A DNA stretch of 64,000 nucleotides from Lumbricus terrestris (lineage: Eukaryota > Annelida > Clitellata > Crassiclitellata > Lumbricidae), in contig OX457040.1 in assembly GCA_949752735.1 (NCBI GenBank), forward strand, positions 6,338,097 through 6,402,096. Reading direction: 5' to 3'. Under the pieces are notes generated by a model. It was not told where the DNA came from. It worked only from the letters and a program-made list of their open reading frames with translations, and searched no databases. This document shows, one piece after another, positions 42,278-53,481 of this stretch. The translations under genes and the position numbers were made by a program. Positions within the stretch are counted from its first letter, which is position 1. The number at the start of each line of letters is the position of its first letter.

Positions 42278-43387
42278 TTGTAAGCCCTGACATCGCTGAT
42301 TATGCTTCACACTAAATGGTTTAGTGCATTGTTGTAGAAATCTTCAGGTACAAAGAGGTACATCTTACCGCGGTGACGATAATCATTACCATTATCGTAA
42401 TCGTCATATTTCCGATAAAGTAGTCAGTGCTTCTGTTCAAACTGCGAATGAAGCAGCAACGGTGAATGTAGACAATATTATTGTGGCCCCATTCTGAGGC
42501 CTTTGGCTTTGATCTGTTATTGCCGAGATTCCAGCAGTTTAATAACATTTTGTGACACAAGAAGAAGCTGACGTCAATAAGAAATATGTCCAAAATTCGC
42601 TGCTTCTTTGTCGGTCTATTTATTATGGTTTGGATATCCATTTCAATGTGTATAAAAAATACAGTTTTTGAAATCAACGGTTTTTCAAGGCGCACAGAAA
42701 ATGTGCGCCGTATCATCTTATAATCGATTATTTTTCATCTAGAGTTGTCGTCAGTAATTATTATTATTATTTCAAGGTTAAACGACCAGAAAGGCTGGGA
42801 ATCGAAGTCAATAAACAAAGTATAAATTTCAGTTTAATGGCACTGTGGTAACAATTATCAGTAGCGTCGTCCTCCTTCTTTCTGCGTGATTTGTACTTGC
42901 ACTGTGTAGAATAGCATTCACTAAGGGCAGAACTAATGGCTAGTTTTCGACATCAGTATCGCGTTCTTTAAAGTGGCCCTTTGATATTATATCGATAAGT
43001 TTATAATTATTGCTCCCAATACTTTTATTATCGCTAGAATGGCGTCATAGGTCACTGGTTTCACAATATTTCCACAAGGTTTTAAGAAGTTGTATGCATT
43101 TGTCGTAACGAACAACTGTAATAACTGTAATAATTGAAGTATATCTATGTAAACAGTATCTATGCCCTCCTTCGAATGCATTTTTGGCCTACAGTTCAAA
43201 TTACTTTAATGTCCCAAACCTAAAGATCTGCTTATGTAAGTTCTTAATGTGTTGTTCTTTGAGCGGCGCTCTATATTTAATAGGACTTTGAAGAAAGCAT
43301 TGTTTGATGCATTTTAATATTCCAAAGTCTCCCATTGTTTTGGTGCAGAAAGGATTACTGGATAAGTTTACTCTTTAGATCTCGCTT
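42278..43387. other. Spacer without gene
   Basis: A 131-codon minus frame (42321-42716) has no recognisable domain; I do not support it as a gene. AGAATGGCGTCATAGGTC near 43036 might be an R3 remnant. Confidence 0.35.
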
Positions 43388-43636
43388 GAGGTGCATTCGA
43401 GTCCGCAACCTTCCGGCTCCGACTTTACCTTAGACCTTAGTCCCTCCACGTGTTGTGCGCACATTGGGCGATACAGGTCTTCCATCCTTCTCTGTCTCTT
43501 CCCACGTCAGTCCTCCGTCCGTGAGGTCTTTGGAGAGCGTGTCCCTCCAGTAACTGTTCTTTCTTGGTCTTCCCCTCTCCGACTTTAGCTTTTTTAATTT
43601 GTTAATGGTCTCTCTCACAACTTTTATGTCGAGCAT
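43388..43636 (-). pseudogene. RTE-like LINE C-terminus followed by a SINE-like head
   Basis: The minus strand from about 43575 reads RGRPRKNSYWRDTLSKDLTD and GGLTWEETEKDGRPV, ending TTRGGTKV and a stop near 43430. GRPxKxWxDxxxxDLxxxGLTWEEAE...DRxxWR...RRGGTKV is the familiar tail of a group of LINE ORFs often seen as RTE-like; the DRxxWR block is frameshifted. Downstream at 43388-43425 the minus strand has GAGCCGGAAGGTTGCGGAC and TCGAATGCACC, a B-box-like SINE head. Confidence 0.7.
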
Positions 43637-43971
43637 GTTGCATAATCATCTTTGTAGACAGACTGAAGTTTCCTAAGTAATTGCAAGTTTGGGTGGACCT
43701 GACTTATATTATATTACATAAATGGAAATTGTTTTAAAGGTTTCCAAGCATTAATGTTTTAACCGGAACTTTAGAAGCCTAGTTTAGTCTGATGCTGCTT
43801 AATTATCGCATTTTTCATTTTCTTCGTTGCTTCATAAGATTGTGTGTGCTTTTGGGTTATTATTATCGCCTGTGCTCATAGATGGAGTGACCAAACAAAG
43901 AGGAGTATGCGAGTCTTCTTGATGGCTGATTGAGTTCTGGATTTCACTGGGTATAAGGAACACTATGGGCA
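43637..43971. other. Spacer without recognised feature
   Basis: Nothing recognised. Confidence 0.35.
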
Positions 43972-44330
43972 TAGACGTAGGAGACATTTCGTCAGAGGGG
44001 GGCGGCAATGATTTGACTTTTGCCCGAGAAGTATGCTTTACAATTTGTTTGGCGGACCGCGAGTCACCGACATATATTTAAGCTTTTTCGGCCAAATTTT
44101 CTGATGATCTTATTTAAGTCATTTCGATTTCCCAGGGAAAATAAATGACCTTTTATTTTTTTTAGTAATTTCGTACAAATCTTGTGAGAAAATAGCTGTT
44201 TTACCCATGTGTGCCAGAAAAATCCTCCCATGCCTGTTTGCCCGAAAGAAGTTTGTCCGCCCATGCCCGTTTTGCCCGAAAAACACATTTGCCCGAAATT
44301 TGGGGGGCATTTGGACCCCTGCCTCCTACT
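43972..44330. mobile_element. Possible hAT-like element with GCCCGAAA repeats
   Basis: The left end CATAGACGTAGGAG and the right end, complement of CATAGTCACAGGAGTAGG, are an imperfect pair of a form seen in some hAT termini. The right subterminal region repeats TTGCCCGAAA and TGCCCG five times. No target duplication was found and the ends are uncertain. Confidence 0.4.
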
Positions 44331-46278
44331 CCTGTGACTATGGGTCTTCTTGATTTTTCACTGAGTTTCGCATATCTGATGTTAGTATGCTGTCTCGGTG
44401 GAGGAGAAGCAATCGGTGTGTTTAGACCGATGGTCACCGATGCATCGATTAACCGACCACCTCGAATAGGCCTATCTCTTCGAACTGCACCGAGAGACTA
44501 GAAAGATACCCGTAAGCGATTCTTTACGAGAAATGAGATACTGCAGCTGTGATGTGATATTTTCGTTTATCGCGGTCGTTACCACCAACGTCGCCCACAC
44601 CTTAAAGAATATCCCCATGATGCTACTTGCCAGTCACACATGGGAACATTTTGGTTGGGCTTGTGTCCACTGGTGAATTTCTCAGTTTCTGTGCATTGCA
44701 TCTCTTATTCTTAACAGTTCGGATCTGAATCCGATCGACATCAATAAAGATTAGAGCAGCAAGTGAGAATAAATATATCCTGGCTGTTGCGCAATAATAA
44801 AGATTATGATAAAAATTTCAGGGAGAACTGCAAAATATCATGTGCTCCGAAGCTGTTTTTGCTGCCTGTAGGACTACCGTTTACAGCTATTTTGAACTTC
44901 TATTTTATTGATACAAATTCAGGTTCATTAAGCTCCATAATAAAAATCAACAGAGCTTCGTATTAAAGGTGTCTAATTGGACCGAGCTACTCGAATTGAC
45001 ACTCAATTCAGCGACATCCTGCGGTTCTGAGGATTGGATAAAGGTTATGATATAAATTTTGAAGGTGAACTGCATAATATCCTGTGTTCTTTTGCTGCTA
45101 TGGCCATTGACGTCTATCTTGTTTATCTTGTTCGGATTATTAGTCCTGTATGTGTGCCGTGAGGACGGTGAGGTTCCATATGAAAAATGGTGTTGGGGAG
45201 TTTCTCACTTCTAATTAGTCATTGGATGCCTCAACATGAAAACCACCGAGGTGCTTGTACGCCATGACACCACGAATGACGTATTTATGAAAGCCAATAT
45301 GGCCGCCGCCGGCCATTTTGGAAAATTCATCTTTTAAATTTTTTTACAGCATGCCTATGCAGTGTGCACGAGTAAGACCTCTAATGTCACTGCAATACCT
45401 CTAATGTTATGCTGCAGCCACACTTCGGACAGTCTGCGTGTCTCATGGTGTTTGTAGACAATTTTAGAGAAACAAAAACACACTTTTATTGTGTTTATAT
45501 GGAAACAGTTTTGATCGGCTCGCAGAAATACATAATGTCCGTTGTGGTCCAGGAAGGTCATTGGATGGCAATAACAGCACGTAGCCCTAAAGTGACCCTT
45601 CACCTGCATGCACATTTTCGCACCCTGACCAACTCAGTCTTAGACCTAATGAGTAAATTAGCCGAACTCTTCTGGTGGAAAGATGATAGCGATCCTCACG
45701 AAGACTAAGAATCTTATGTGGCTACCAATTCAAACCACTTGGCTACCAAAGGGCGACTTCAACGGTCTTCTTATTTTCCTGTCCCAGCCTCTTAAATGTT
45801 CTGTGTCTTTATGAATAAAAAATGCCCTTTTCCTAATTTCGTATGAGCATTTATCATTCTGAACCGCTCTCATCGTTTGTTATGAGTAGCAAACATGTCG
45901 TTCGATCTGCTATTTAGTCTTTTTAATTTAATTAATATGAGCCGAATTATAGTGCATTGTAGAGGGTTTAGCGGCATCTTAAAAGAAATTTGGTTTTTCG
46001 ACTGTCTCAAAAGTTACACTCAAAGAGCACAGATAAGCGAGTGGGCTCTAAATGCAGAACCACTCGCTTTCTAAAACTTATTGACAGAGAATAACTAAGA
46101 AAGAGGTGTGCAATTTGTTTAATTATTTTAACATTGGCTTTTATAACATTGACTTTTGGTGTCCGGACAATGATTAGGTGCCGAGCAATGCAAAGACGGA
46201 CAATCCTTACCGCACAATTCGGACCCCAATAATTCGGACCCGAACAATAATCGTAGTGCACATAAAAATCTTGCACTC
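44331..46278. other. Spacer with R3 module and unassigned frames
   Basis: AAAGGTGTCTAATTGG at 44965 with GCGACATCCTGCGG at 45011 is an R3 pair. Two overlapping frames at 45355-45708 (86 codons minus, 99 codons plus) show no domain I know. I leave them uncalled. Confidence 0.4.
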
Positions 46279-46282
46279 TTAA

Positions 46283-46923
46283 CCCTCGGAGGCTAACCTG
46301 GGGTGTTTTTTTCACCCCACTGTCAGTACTTGCTCTGAATGTTTTTACTCCTTCGAAATTTTGCAACGCGCTTTTGTGTATCTGTTCATAGATGATTTTT
46401 GCTTAATTCCACATTTTTTATATTTTTTTTATATTGAATGCATGGTCACGTGACTGACCTCATATAATGGCCATTGTTATTAATACTTTATTTGTGTTGA
46501 ATAGTTTTCGACTGTTATCTGCAGCCAATGCAGCTAAACTGATACCAGAATTAAATCAATGTATTGAAAATGATGACAATGATGATGATGATGAAGAGTT
46601 TGTTGATTGTAATGATGTTTCGTAGCTAGATAATGTTGAAATCGATGATATCATAGACCTAGCCTATGTGTTGCAACTTTGTATGTGGAAAGAATGCAAC
46701 AAAGCGTTATTTGTGTATAGATGACCGTAGACTCGATGATTATGCTAATATTTTAACTTAGTTAGGTTTTATAATTTGTCAATTCCATGCTGAACTTGAA
46801 TTAAGTGTCATTTTTGATCAAACATGGTCTAATTTTATATCATAGGCCTCAAATGGTGTGGGGGTGAAAAATATACCCCAGGTTATCCAATATGTGATTT
46901 TTTTATAGGTTAGCCTCCGAGGG
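46283..46923. mobile_element. TTAA-target (piggyBac-like) element C, 641 bp
   Basis: Perfect 16-bp TIRs CCCTCGGAGGCTAACC (46283-46298) and complement (46908-46923), with TTAA at 46279-46282 and 46924-46927. Subterminal GGGGTG...CACCCC at the left and GGGGGTGAAAAATATACCCC at the right form hairpins. The TIR differs from A and B beyond CCCTCGG, so it is a distinct family. A short acidic frame lies inside (46467). Confidence 0.9.
46467..46625 (+). pseudogene. Short acidic frame inside element C, 52 aa
   Basis: An ATG frame reading AKLIPELNQCIENDDNDDDD then EEFVDCNDVS and a stop. piggyBac transposases often start with an acidic region, so this may be the remains of an N-terminal exon. It may equally be a GAT-repeat accident. 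No catalytic domain follows. Confidence 0.3.
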
Positions 46924-46927
46924 TTAA

Positions 46928-47239
46928 GAGACGCTTACGGCGATCAAACTTTTATTCATCATTGGTATAGAATAATAATATGACACCAAACAATATTGTC
47001 TGATCTTTTGAAATTAATTCAATAACTGAAAATAATAAATAATAAATTGAAGTTAGTGGTTGTTTCTGCTCATGTCATCGGCCATGTCGCTCGCCTGACC
47101 GACCTCTGCATCATTTTGACGGATATTTACATCTAAATGGACTTTTTGAAAAGTGAATTTCGAGGATGTTGAAGTTTTTTTTCTGGTGCCGGGTTTGCGT
47201 TTCGGACTTAATCGTCGGTTCTAACAAGGTTTTCGGATG
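46928..47239. other. Spacer without recognised feature
   Basis: AT-rich; nothing recognised. Confidence 0.35.
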
Positions 47240-47560
47240 GTTGAAAGCATTTTTTTCGCAAATCATCTCGGCCATAATTATGTGACTCAGCACGGTCGAG
47301 TCTCAACCGTATGCGGATTGCTGCACACCGCCGGTAACCGTTTGTTTACAACCGGTGTAGGACGAGCGAAGCGTCCCGCTGGACATTCTTCGACGGAGAG
47401 TCAGTGGAGTCTGGCGTTGCTTGGATCAACCGACGCAACGAATGTCTTTTCCAGCCATGCACTTCTCGCGCTTCGACGATTATCCAGCCATGCGTCATCT
47501 TCAACCAGTAAAAGACTACTCGTCGACACCGCTACGTTTTTGCGAACGCTGATGTCTGTT
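47240..47560. other. CpG-dense block
   Basis: CpG is much denser than in neighbouring sequence: by hand I count close to 30 CpG in about 260 bp from 47296. A 126-codon + frame (47237-47617) and a 60-codon minus frame cross it with no recognisable domain. It could be an unmethylated promoter or first exon, or a young repeat. No TATA box or splice pattern decides between these. Confidence 0.4.
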
Positions 47561-47700
47561 GTCACTTTACAGTTCTACTTTATCATGGACGCAATTAACT
47601 TGGTCCAGAGACTTTGAACATCCATCCATGTCATCTGTTAGCTGACCACAAAATCCATTGGATGGCTCCACCAGTGTGTGTATGTGTCTGTGTGCTCTTC

Positions 47701-47707
47701 TGTGTGG

Positions 47708-47763
<56 letters not shown>

Positions 47764-47781
47764 GTGTGCGTGTGTGTGCGT
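47701..47781. repeat. GT dinucleotide microsatellite
   Basis: A GT run with a few GC interruptions. Confidence 0.9.
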
Positions 47782-48956
47782 GAACGGTGACTCTTCTAGC
47801 TTACTGCGCATTGTTTGTCAATTGTCAACTGTTGTAATGTCTTTGTTCATATTGAAACTTTTGTTATTATTCAGCAGTTTAACGACATCTTATTATATAA
47901 CAGCTACAAAGGCTGCTGACGTTGTTAAAGTTTCCAATGTATTTCAGTTCATTTTTTATAAGTTTCATCATTTTCTTTCTCTTCCTCTTTTATTTTACCC
48001 ATGTAGGCCTATCTGATAGGCTTTCATGACGGCAATGCTTGTCAGGTGGTTGCTTAATGCGTGCATCATAGCAAGATAGCATAATAATTCGGCTATGCCA
48101 CAGTTTACAATAATTATCACTTTCAAGAGTTTTAAAGTGTGAGTAAAATCCTTTAAACATAATTATTTTGATTAGAAGCAGCTTCCATACCTTTATTAAG
48201 CATTTTATCTGGCAACATAAAGTCAAAACGGCACGTCGAAAGAAATTATTGAGAGTCGTCTGACAAAATTCAACTATTGACACATCATTGCAAACGCTAG
48301 ACGCTAATATTGATCCAATAATAAGTGTTTCTACACGAATGGCCAATAATATTATTGACATCAATTTCATGATGACATTGTGTTAATTGACCGTAGTAAT
48401 TTAACAGCAGCTGACGCTTGCCGATATCACGAGGCCTACTCGTTGAACTTCATTAATAATATAGTGGGTCATGAAAGTAGCCCTACAGATTTTTGCCAAA
48501 TATCTTGGCCATGCAGACATAAGAATATCTAGATTGGCACCTTCCGCAAACGGCGCTGGTGGAACCTTTTGAACTACATGTAAGTAGATTCTTGACTTTG
48601 CATGATGGATGTACGGACAAACGGGACTGAGAGCACTCCACTACCAGTCGACCGCTATGTCACTTGTGCCGTGGTTTTTGCGGATTTCAATGGTCTTGGT
48701 CTTTTTCAGTTACACGTTTACATTTTGAATATGTTGCTGTAGACAGGTTTGATGAAACCAAGACAACTTTTCACACCTTTAAAACGGGTTCATCATGGGC
48801 CATAAATAAAAACGTGTGATTTATAATTGAATACTACCTTCATTGAATTGACTGTCTGCAACAATATTATTGATACTAAAAATAATGCCTTTTAAAGTCT
48901 GTTTTAGATCCTTTAGCCACGGTGTGGGAGCCAATATAGTGTGCAACTACGCCAAT
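47782..48956. other. Spacer with R3 motif
   Basis: TTTAACGACATCTTATTATA at 47878 and GCTGCTGACGTTG at 47912 form an R3 second motif. The 126-codon minus frame at 47990-48370 has no recognisable domain. Confidence 0.4.
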
Positions 48957-49050
48957 GGTTGCACTCGCCAGAGCCAGTCCCAAGCCTGGATAAAGGAGTA
49001 GGGCGACGCTAATGGTCATTGTCACCACACAGTGTCGTTACTGAAACTAC
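48957..49050 (+). repeat. R2 dispersed repeat
   Basis: TGGTTGCACTCGCCAGAGCC, AGTCCCAAGCCTGG, ATAAAGGAGTAGGGCG, ACGCTAATGGTCATTGTCAC, CACACAGTGTCG: a good copy ending with ACTGAAACTACACAC. Confidence 0.7.
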
Positions 49051-49149
49051 ACACATAATGGGTGTCAGATGAACAACTTTATATGGTAAAGAAATCGAAT
49101 ATCAGTAAATATTGATAGAAACCTCCAACATACAATCTCAAACACGGTC

Positions 49150-49770
49150 TTAAAGTTATCACAATATACTAAAATTCTCGGCGTAAAACTTGACTCGACT
49201 CTCTCAATGGACTCCCAAACTGCTAAACCAGTTTGCTCCACCAATTTCCACACTCGTGCTCTTAGACACATCCGACATTTCCTCGCAAAAGACATTGCAA
49301 ACAACATCGCATCTTGAATATTTACCTCGCGTCTGGACTACAGCAACAGCTTCTCTATGGAACACCTTCAGTAAACTTAACGCCTCTTCAGCGAGTTCAA
49401 AACAATCTCACACGGGTCGCCTGCAATGCTTCATTTCAATTTAGTGGCAAATCACTTCTGAAATTCCTCCACTGGCTACCTGTCAAAGAAAGGATCACAT
49501 ACAAAATCGTCATCATTACCTACAACTGTGAAACAACAAAACCTCTCCGATCTCCTTCAGAATTATGAGCCCTCAAGAAACATGCGATCATCCGGAAACC
49601 GAACACTTGTCCTTCATCGCTGTCGCACTGCAACTGCATCAAGATCCTTCCCCTCGTCAGCACCTCGAATATGGAACAATCTTCCCTCTGACATCAGAAA
49701 CTCCTCATCGCTGGCAACTTTCAAGAGGCATATGAAAACGGAACTTTTTCGCTGTTCCGAGTGCTTCTGA
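49150..49770 (+). pseudogene. CR1-like LINE ORF2 C-terminal region, decayed
   Basis: In one frame from 49171: KILGVKLDSTLSMDSQTAKP, NFHTRALRHIRHFLAKDIA, a stop, then SRLDYSNS. In a second frame: LQRVQNNLTRVACNASFQFS, LLKFLHWLPVKERITYKI. In a third: NLSDLLQNYEPSRNMRSS, SFPSSAPRIWNNLPSDIRN, SSSLATFKRHMKTELFRCSE and a stop at 49770. This is the canonical post-RT order LGVxLD, SRLDYxN, LQRVQN, LHWLPV, RxLRSS, APxxWNxLP, FKxxLKTxLF of CR1/jockey-type LINEs. At least two frameshifts and one stop make it dead. The RT domain is missing (5' truncation). Confidence 0.88.
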
Positions 49771-49833
49771 ATCGTTGCTATGGTTTTTAATCGATTGCTT
49801 TCGAACCCATGGCACCTAGATCTGTAGGCTACA

Positions 49834-49940
<107 letters not shown>

Positions 49941-50463
49941 GAAATTGTGAAGCTTCGTTTTGACTCCATATCTTGTTTTTTAATTCGAATGATGCAAGCT
50001 TCAATTTATTTGCAATGTCTTCTTCAAGAACTGTCGTCAACGACCGTTGATGTCATAGGATGACGTCATACTTTGAGTAATAACAATGACTAATTTCATC
50101 TGTTTTACCGCAACCTAAATAGGACGGCTGTTTAAGACGGTGACAAAACGCATCTGTCATCTGAGTGAGCAATAAGATGCAGACAACGTTATACTTTGTT
50201 GCTCCTTGCGTACAACATGATTTTTATCATAATATTGCTTATTTGCTTATAATATTTTATCGAAAGAGCAAAAAACTCGTTTATCGGACAAATCTACATC
50301 AGTTCCTGACTCTGTTAAGGGTGTCTAAAAATGTTGAACTTACCCAGCGATAATGAAACGACATCTTACGGCATCAAAGTCTTCCTGGCACTGAATCACG
50401 TGCATGCAATTGAAGTACATTATCAATATGCTCCCCTCCTTATTCGTTAGCCACAATTGAGAA
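49941..50463. other. Spacer with R3 module
   Basis: GGGTGTCTAAAAATGTTG near 50320 and ACGACATCTTACGGCATC at 50359 match the spacing and order of 8699-8754. No gene. Confidence 0.5.
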
Positions 50464-50555
50464 ACGGATGGATCCAGATTTGACCAGGGTCTATGATAAC
50501 AGAAGCCGTTAACCTGGACAGACTTTTTGGCATACTACTGTAACAGCACTTTAAT
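50464..50555 (+). repeat. R1 short retroposon, copy 8
   Basis: CGGATGGATCCAGATTTGAC, CAGGGTCTATGATAACAG, AAGCCGTTAACCTGGACAG, TGTAACAGCACTTTAATG. The stem is CCAGGGT facing AACCTGG. Confidence 0.75.
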
Positions 50556-50964
50556 GAAACTGACATAATTATGATCTTTCTTATTAGACGAAGACTACTA
50601 TCCATTAATAAACTTGTGGTTTACCTGTTATTATAATAACTTATATCTATTAAAAAAGGTGTTTGTGGCAACCGTAATCGTAACGCTTTCTGAATGTTGC
50701 AGAGCTCTTCAATCTTCAATATAACCGGTGTTATCTGTTTGTCGAAATTTCAACGTGCAATTTCAACGTCGAGCATTAATTTTATTCTTGTGAAATGCAC
50801 GATTAAAAGGAAATCCTTTCTAATCAACTCATCTTTATCGATTCTTGTCGACAGATCACTTTTAACCCTTCAATAACTCTTCACGATCGTAATGGTTTAG
50901 ACCTGCACCTAATACAAACGCATATGGTCACTTCTAAGTGATTATTTCTTTGCATGTGCATTTG
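50556..50964. other. Spacer without gene
   Basis: AAAAAGGTGTTTGTGGC near 50653 is R3/R4-like. Nothing else. Confidence 0.4.
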
Positions 50965-51160
50965 CCATAGCGCCCCTCAAGTTCACTACTCAGTGGTGGT
51001 CTATACTACAGCGCGGACACTATCAGCGATTCACGCCGAAGCACTGAGCAATTGCGAGTGAAGGACTTGAACAAGGTCTCTACGCGTAACAGGAGGTGAA
51101 TTCGAACCTGCAACCATCTGGCTGCAAGGCAATGAACAATGAACATACCCACTACACCTT
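50965..51160 (-). repeat. tRNA-derived SINE, second copy
   Basis: On the minus strand: GCCTTGCAGCCAGATGG, TTGCAGGTTCGAATTCACC (B box), TCAAGTCCTTCACTCGC, AATTGCTCAGTGCTTCGG, then CACTGAGTAGTGAACTTG and AGGGGCGCTATGG. Collinear with the copy at 10753-10955. Confidence 0.8.
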
Positions 51161-51313
51161 CACCCCCGCATTAGAACTTCAGGAACTATTCACACTAGTT
51201 TTGCAGCGGACACTCGTTATTTTAGCCTATTTACTAACTGTCTTCTTTAAAATACTTTTTGTTTCATGTAATAAGTTGCGGTGTGTCGACTTAGTTTTTC
51301 TTGAATAAACGAA

Positions 51314-51314
<1 letters not shown>

Positions 51315-51368
<54 letters not shown>
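51315..51368. repeat. TA dinucleotide microsatellite
   Basis: A pure TA run of about 27 units. Confidence 0.9.
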
Positions 51369-51378
<10 letters not shown>

Positions 51379-51502
51379 CTGTCACACTACAACGTTAACC
51401 GCAGCATAATAATTGTGTCAGTTTTATACACCATTTTAAAGTTTATTTCTATTAATTATAAAATACACAGCGCTAAAATTGTCTGATATTAACGAAGTTA
51501 GA

Positions 51503-51793
51503 GTAGAAAAGTTTCAGCAAAATCGACTCAATAAATTTTCAGAAGCTAGAGACTGCATAGTTATTAAGTACACCCACCCCAATGATGAAAATACAAATAC
51601 TTTTTAGGAGCTACAATGGATTGAGAGTTATTCACGAAAAACCGATTTTTGCCCGCCATTTTCCAAGATGGCGGCTCGAGCACAGCACGGATTTATGGGG
51701 ACTTTTGGTATTGTCATCAGTGGTGTGTACTTAACAACTCTGCCAAGTCTCTAGCTTCTGAAAATTTATTTAGTCGATTGATATTTTTTCTAC
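51503..51793. mobile_element. Foldback element with about 72-bp arms
   Basis: The left arm starts GTAGAAAAG and holds ATCGACTCAATAAATTTTC and AGAAGCTAGAGACT, then AAGTACAC. The right arm 51722-51793 is the near-complement with AGTCGATT, AGTCTCTAGCTTCTG and TTTTTTCTAC. About 145 bp separates the arms and includes GCCATTTTCCAAGATGGC, itself a hairpin. No TSD was seen. Confidence 0.75.
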
Positions 51794-52000
51794 TAAAATT
51801 CTTCTACTATTAATAATTATCGATTCGCCTGTTTGACCTGTTTTCGGCTGGTGCATCATTTTGTGTTGTATTCTAGCCAATGCAAGCTGAGTAAAGCTGA
51901 GTGTCGGTCTGTTATTTTATCCAGTGACTGACAAACTATCGGCTATGCGGATGATGCGGCTTTGATGGAAACGGAGTCTTCGTACTTCTATGTAGGTTAA

Positions 52001-52985
52001 CCCTCGGGCTACCAAGGGGGGTGGTTGCCACCCCCCTAGGTTTTTCGCAAATTTTTCTCGTTCCGTCTGGAATAAAAGTTTGAAAAAATTGGTAGCTGTA
52101 GAGGGTTCACTGGGACACATTTTGAGCTAAAACTTTTGATGATGCCTCCTACCGTTCAAAAGTTACACCCGATATACCCAAGGTACCAGAGAGGGTGGAT
52201 ACCACCCACCCCCCCTAGAATATCGTCTGTAACTTTTCCGCCCCTTAATATTAAGAGACACAAATTATACCATTCTATAGAGGGAATGTGGGGCTACATT
52301 TCCATGCTCATTGAGTTGTCTTTTGACAACCGGAAGTGCTCAAAATAAATTAAAACATATATAAAGGTGTTTTATTTTCATAAAATTGTCATGTTTTGTC
52401 TATTATAACTTATCAATAGTTTATTTGTTAATAGAAATAAATTATGCCATTCTATAGAGGGCATATAGGGCTATTTGTTAATACTAAATAATTTAAAATT
52501 TGATGACCGGAAGTGCTAAAAATAAATTAAAATGTATGAAATTGTTGGGGTTTTTTGCAACGCGAACCGATATGTCTGCGTAAACATTTTTCAGCGGCTA
52601 TAACATGTTTTTTTGTTTTGATTTAACATAAAACAGACTTATTACTAGTTTTTATAGTTGAATATTGGACTTTATTATATGTAAACTACTTTTTATATAT
52701 ACATGTAATTGATGTAAATCATGTATAAAACACACAGAATCTAATATATTCCCTATGTGTAAGTATACATTTTGTGGAATCGACGGGTACCCATGGTAAC
52801 AAATTCATAATTTCGAGGTGCCTTCATATTTTCGAAACCTAAATATACCATTTTGTGCAGAAATGAATGCTGAATCAAATGGTGTATTACAGGTTATGAT
52901 ATCTCAAACCAAACCCAAAATCCAGGGGGGTGGTAACCAACCCCCCTTGGTAGTCAGTGTTAAAAAAAGCTTGGTAGCCTCAGGG
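52001..52985 (+). mobile_element. TTAA-target (piggyBac-like) element B, 985 bp
   Basis: Starts CCCTCGGGCTACCAAGG and ends with the complement of CCCTGAGGCTACCAAGC, flanked by TTAA at 51997-52000 and 52986-52989. It is the same family as element A (9326-10366) in opposite orientation. Shared interior landmarks include CCGGAAGTGCTCAAAATAAA, AACCGATATGTCTGCG and TGATATCTCAAACCAAACCC. Subterminal GGGGGGTGG...CCACCCCCC hairpins lie at both ends, one diverged. No transposase is encoded. Confidence 0.88.
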
Positions 52986-52989
52986 TTAA

Positions 52990-53481
52990 CGATCCGATTC
53001 ATTGAGCGACAAAAATTTAATCAGAAGATCATTTTGTCGAGAAGTTAACTGAATGTCAGTATTTGTATCTCTTCTGATAGCTTTAAGTTATACACTCTGA
53101 CTTACTCTAATAACTCTTTCAATTTCTTTGTCAACTTAACAGCCCTGTGGTCGCTATCTAATCGAGGAATTCTTTTGGTTATATTCAAGTCCACGCTTCT
53201 AGTGAAAACTATGCGAGGTTTGATGCATCTGCAGTCATCGAGAGCGATTAAAAACAGTTCCGAGCCTTATTTTAATCACTAGTGTATTCACAGCATCTGT
53301 GAAATCTGAAATACTGCTGACATTAATATTGCACGGGCAGACAAGCTCAATCCTTTAAAAACCATTCTAACATTATCTCATTAGGATTTTCAGAAGCTGC
53401 ACAGACAAATATTGTATTTTTTTATTTAGCGATGCCATTGTTACATCATCGCTGATCAATAATCATGTTTTGCAGATTATA
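52990..53481. other. Spacer without recognised feature
   Basis: No gene or repeat seen. Confidence 0.4.

Noticed and set aside
45355..45708. Overlapping 86- and 99-codon frames as a small gene
   Set aside because: No recognisable domain, opposite strands overlap, and no supporting splice or promoter signal.
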